A stretch of 32,344 nucleotides of DNA from Deltaproteobacteria bacterium. GTDB taxonomy: Bacteria > Myxococcota_A > Polyangia > Polyangiales > Ga0077539. The position numbers were made by a program, and so were the translations under genes. The notes beneath the pieces were generated by a model. It was not told where the DNA came from and did not search any database. It saw only the letters and a program-made list of their open reading frames with translations. Shown here piece by piece: positions 32,206-32,344 of this stretch (its first letter is position 1; each line of letters begins with the position of its first letter). Location: positions 1-32,344 of the forward strand of contig JAUXYJ010000056.1 of the NCBI GenBank assembly GCA_030694465.1, read 5' to 3'.

Positions 32206-32263
32206 GGGCCTGTAACAACTTTTGTGCTCTCTCGACGACCCGAATCGAAGGAGCATGGCACTG
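32206..32263. mobile_element. Possible left end of an IS256-type insertion sequence
   Basis: The 58 bases before the transposase start contain GCCTGTAACAACTTTTGTGC, whose T-rich, GC-poor character differs from the flanking DNA and resembles terminal inverted repeats of IS256-family elements in style. The matching right end lies outside the window, so the boundary cannot be set. Confidence 0.35.
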
Positions 32264-32344
32264 ATGAAAAAAGAGAAGATTCGCGCGGAATTGCTAGATG
32301 AAATTCTAGGCGGAGCGCGCACTCAGGCTGAGATTTTCGGACCA
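32264..32344 (+). CDS. IS256 (mutator) family transposase, N-terminus only
   Basis: The frame from ATG 32264 to the window end reads MKKEKIRAELLDEILGGARTQAEIFGP. 'LLDEIL.GA.TQ...FGP' is the typical opening of IS256-family transposases, which continues with 'DGL..QLTK.LVERAL'. AAGGAG (32248-32253) is 10 bases upstream of this ATG and only one base before another ATG at 32255, so 32264 is the better start. The catalytic DDE residues lie outside the window, so whether the gene is intact is unknown. Confidence 0.75.
   Translation, partial: MKKEKIRAELLDEILGGARTQAEIFGP

Overview
The window looks like chromosomal DNA of a GC-rich, complex-lifestyle member of the Myxococcota (delta-proteobacterial type; a Polyangiales/Sandaracinaceae-like organism is my best guess). 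The reasons are two Pkn2-like Ser/Thr kinases, a sigma-54 activator fused to a kinase, an ether-lipid synthase (AGPS type), a large FG-GAP surface lipoprotein, and many small lipoproteins with Asp/Ala/Ser-rich tails. No rRNA, tRNA or CRISPR array was seen. Assignments come from reading the sequence; no database search was run.

Layout: (1) 1-110, end of a probable transposase at the left edge. (2) 160-3015 (-), 2-oxoglutarate dehydrogenase E1 (sucA), preceded by a 15-codon upstream ORF that overlaps its start. (3) 3297-5148 (-), a two-gene unit: an unrecognised protein made of two copies of one domain, then a protein with a C-terminal J-domain. (4) 5293-15809 (-), a five-gene, tightly packed operon for exported proteins: a Cys-rich CxxCH lipoprotein, a small lipoprotein, a Tat-exported DUF1501 protein, a 1371-residue FG-GAP lipoprotein, and a lipoprotein ending in a single-haem cytochrome-c-like domain. 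(5) 16097-17746 (+), a membrane Ser/Thr kinase with an extracytoplasmic sensor-like domain. (6) 17763-19775 (-), an AGPS-type FAD enzyme with an added degenerate second FAD domain, divergent from a small membrane protein (19841-20365, +). (7) 20403-22244 (-), a secreted FAM20C-like kinase and an exported Amidase_2 protein. (8) 22346-30980 (+), a GNAT acetyltransferase, a DUF3105 lipoprotein, a 1653-residue kinase-ATPase-TPR-GAF-sigma-54 activator, two small lipoproteins and a fatty-acid-hydroxylase family membrane protein. (9) 31008-32045 (-), a LysM plus peptidase M15-like protein. (10) 32264-end (+), the start of an IS256-type transposase.

The most interesting region is 23906-30980. The giant kinase/sigma-54 activator is followed directly by an intergenic segment with a good -24/-12 (sigma-54) promoter match, an extended -10 element and a perfect CCATGG-N5-CCATGG dyad, all upstream of a small lipoprotein gene. 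This could be a self-contained phospho-signalling circuit that controls cell-envelope lipoproteins and perhaps a lipid hydroxylase. Other points worth a second look are the secreted FAM20C-like kinase, the AGPS fusion, the duplicated-domain/J-domain pair and the DUF1501/cytochrome/FG-GAP operon.
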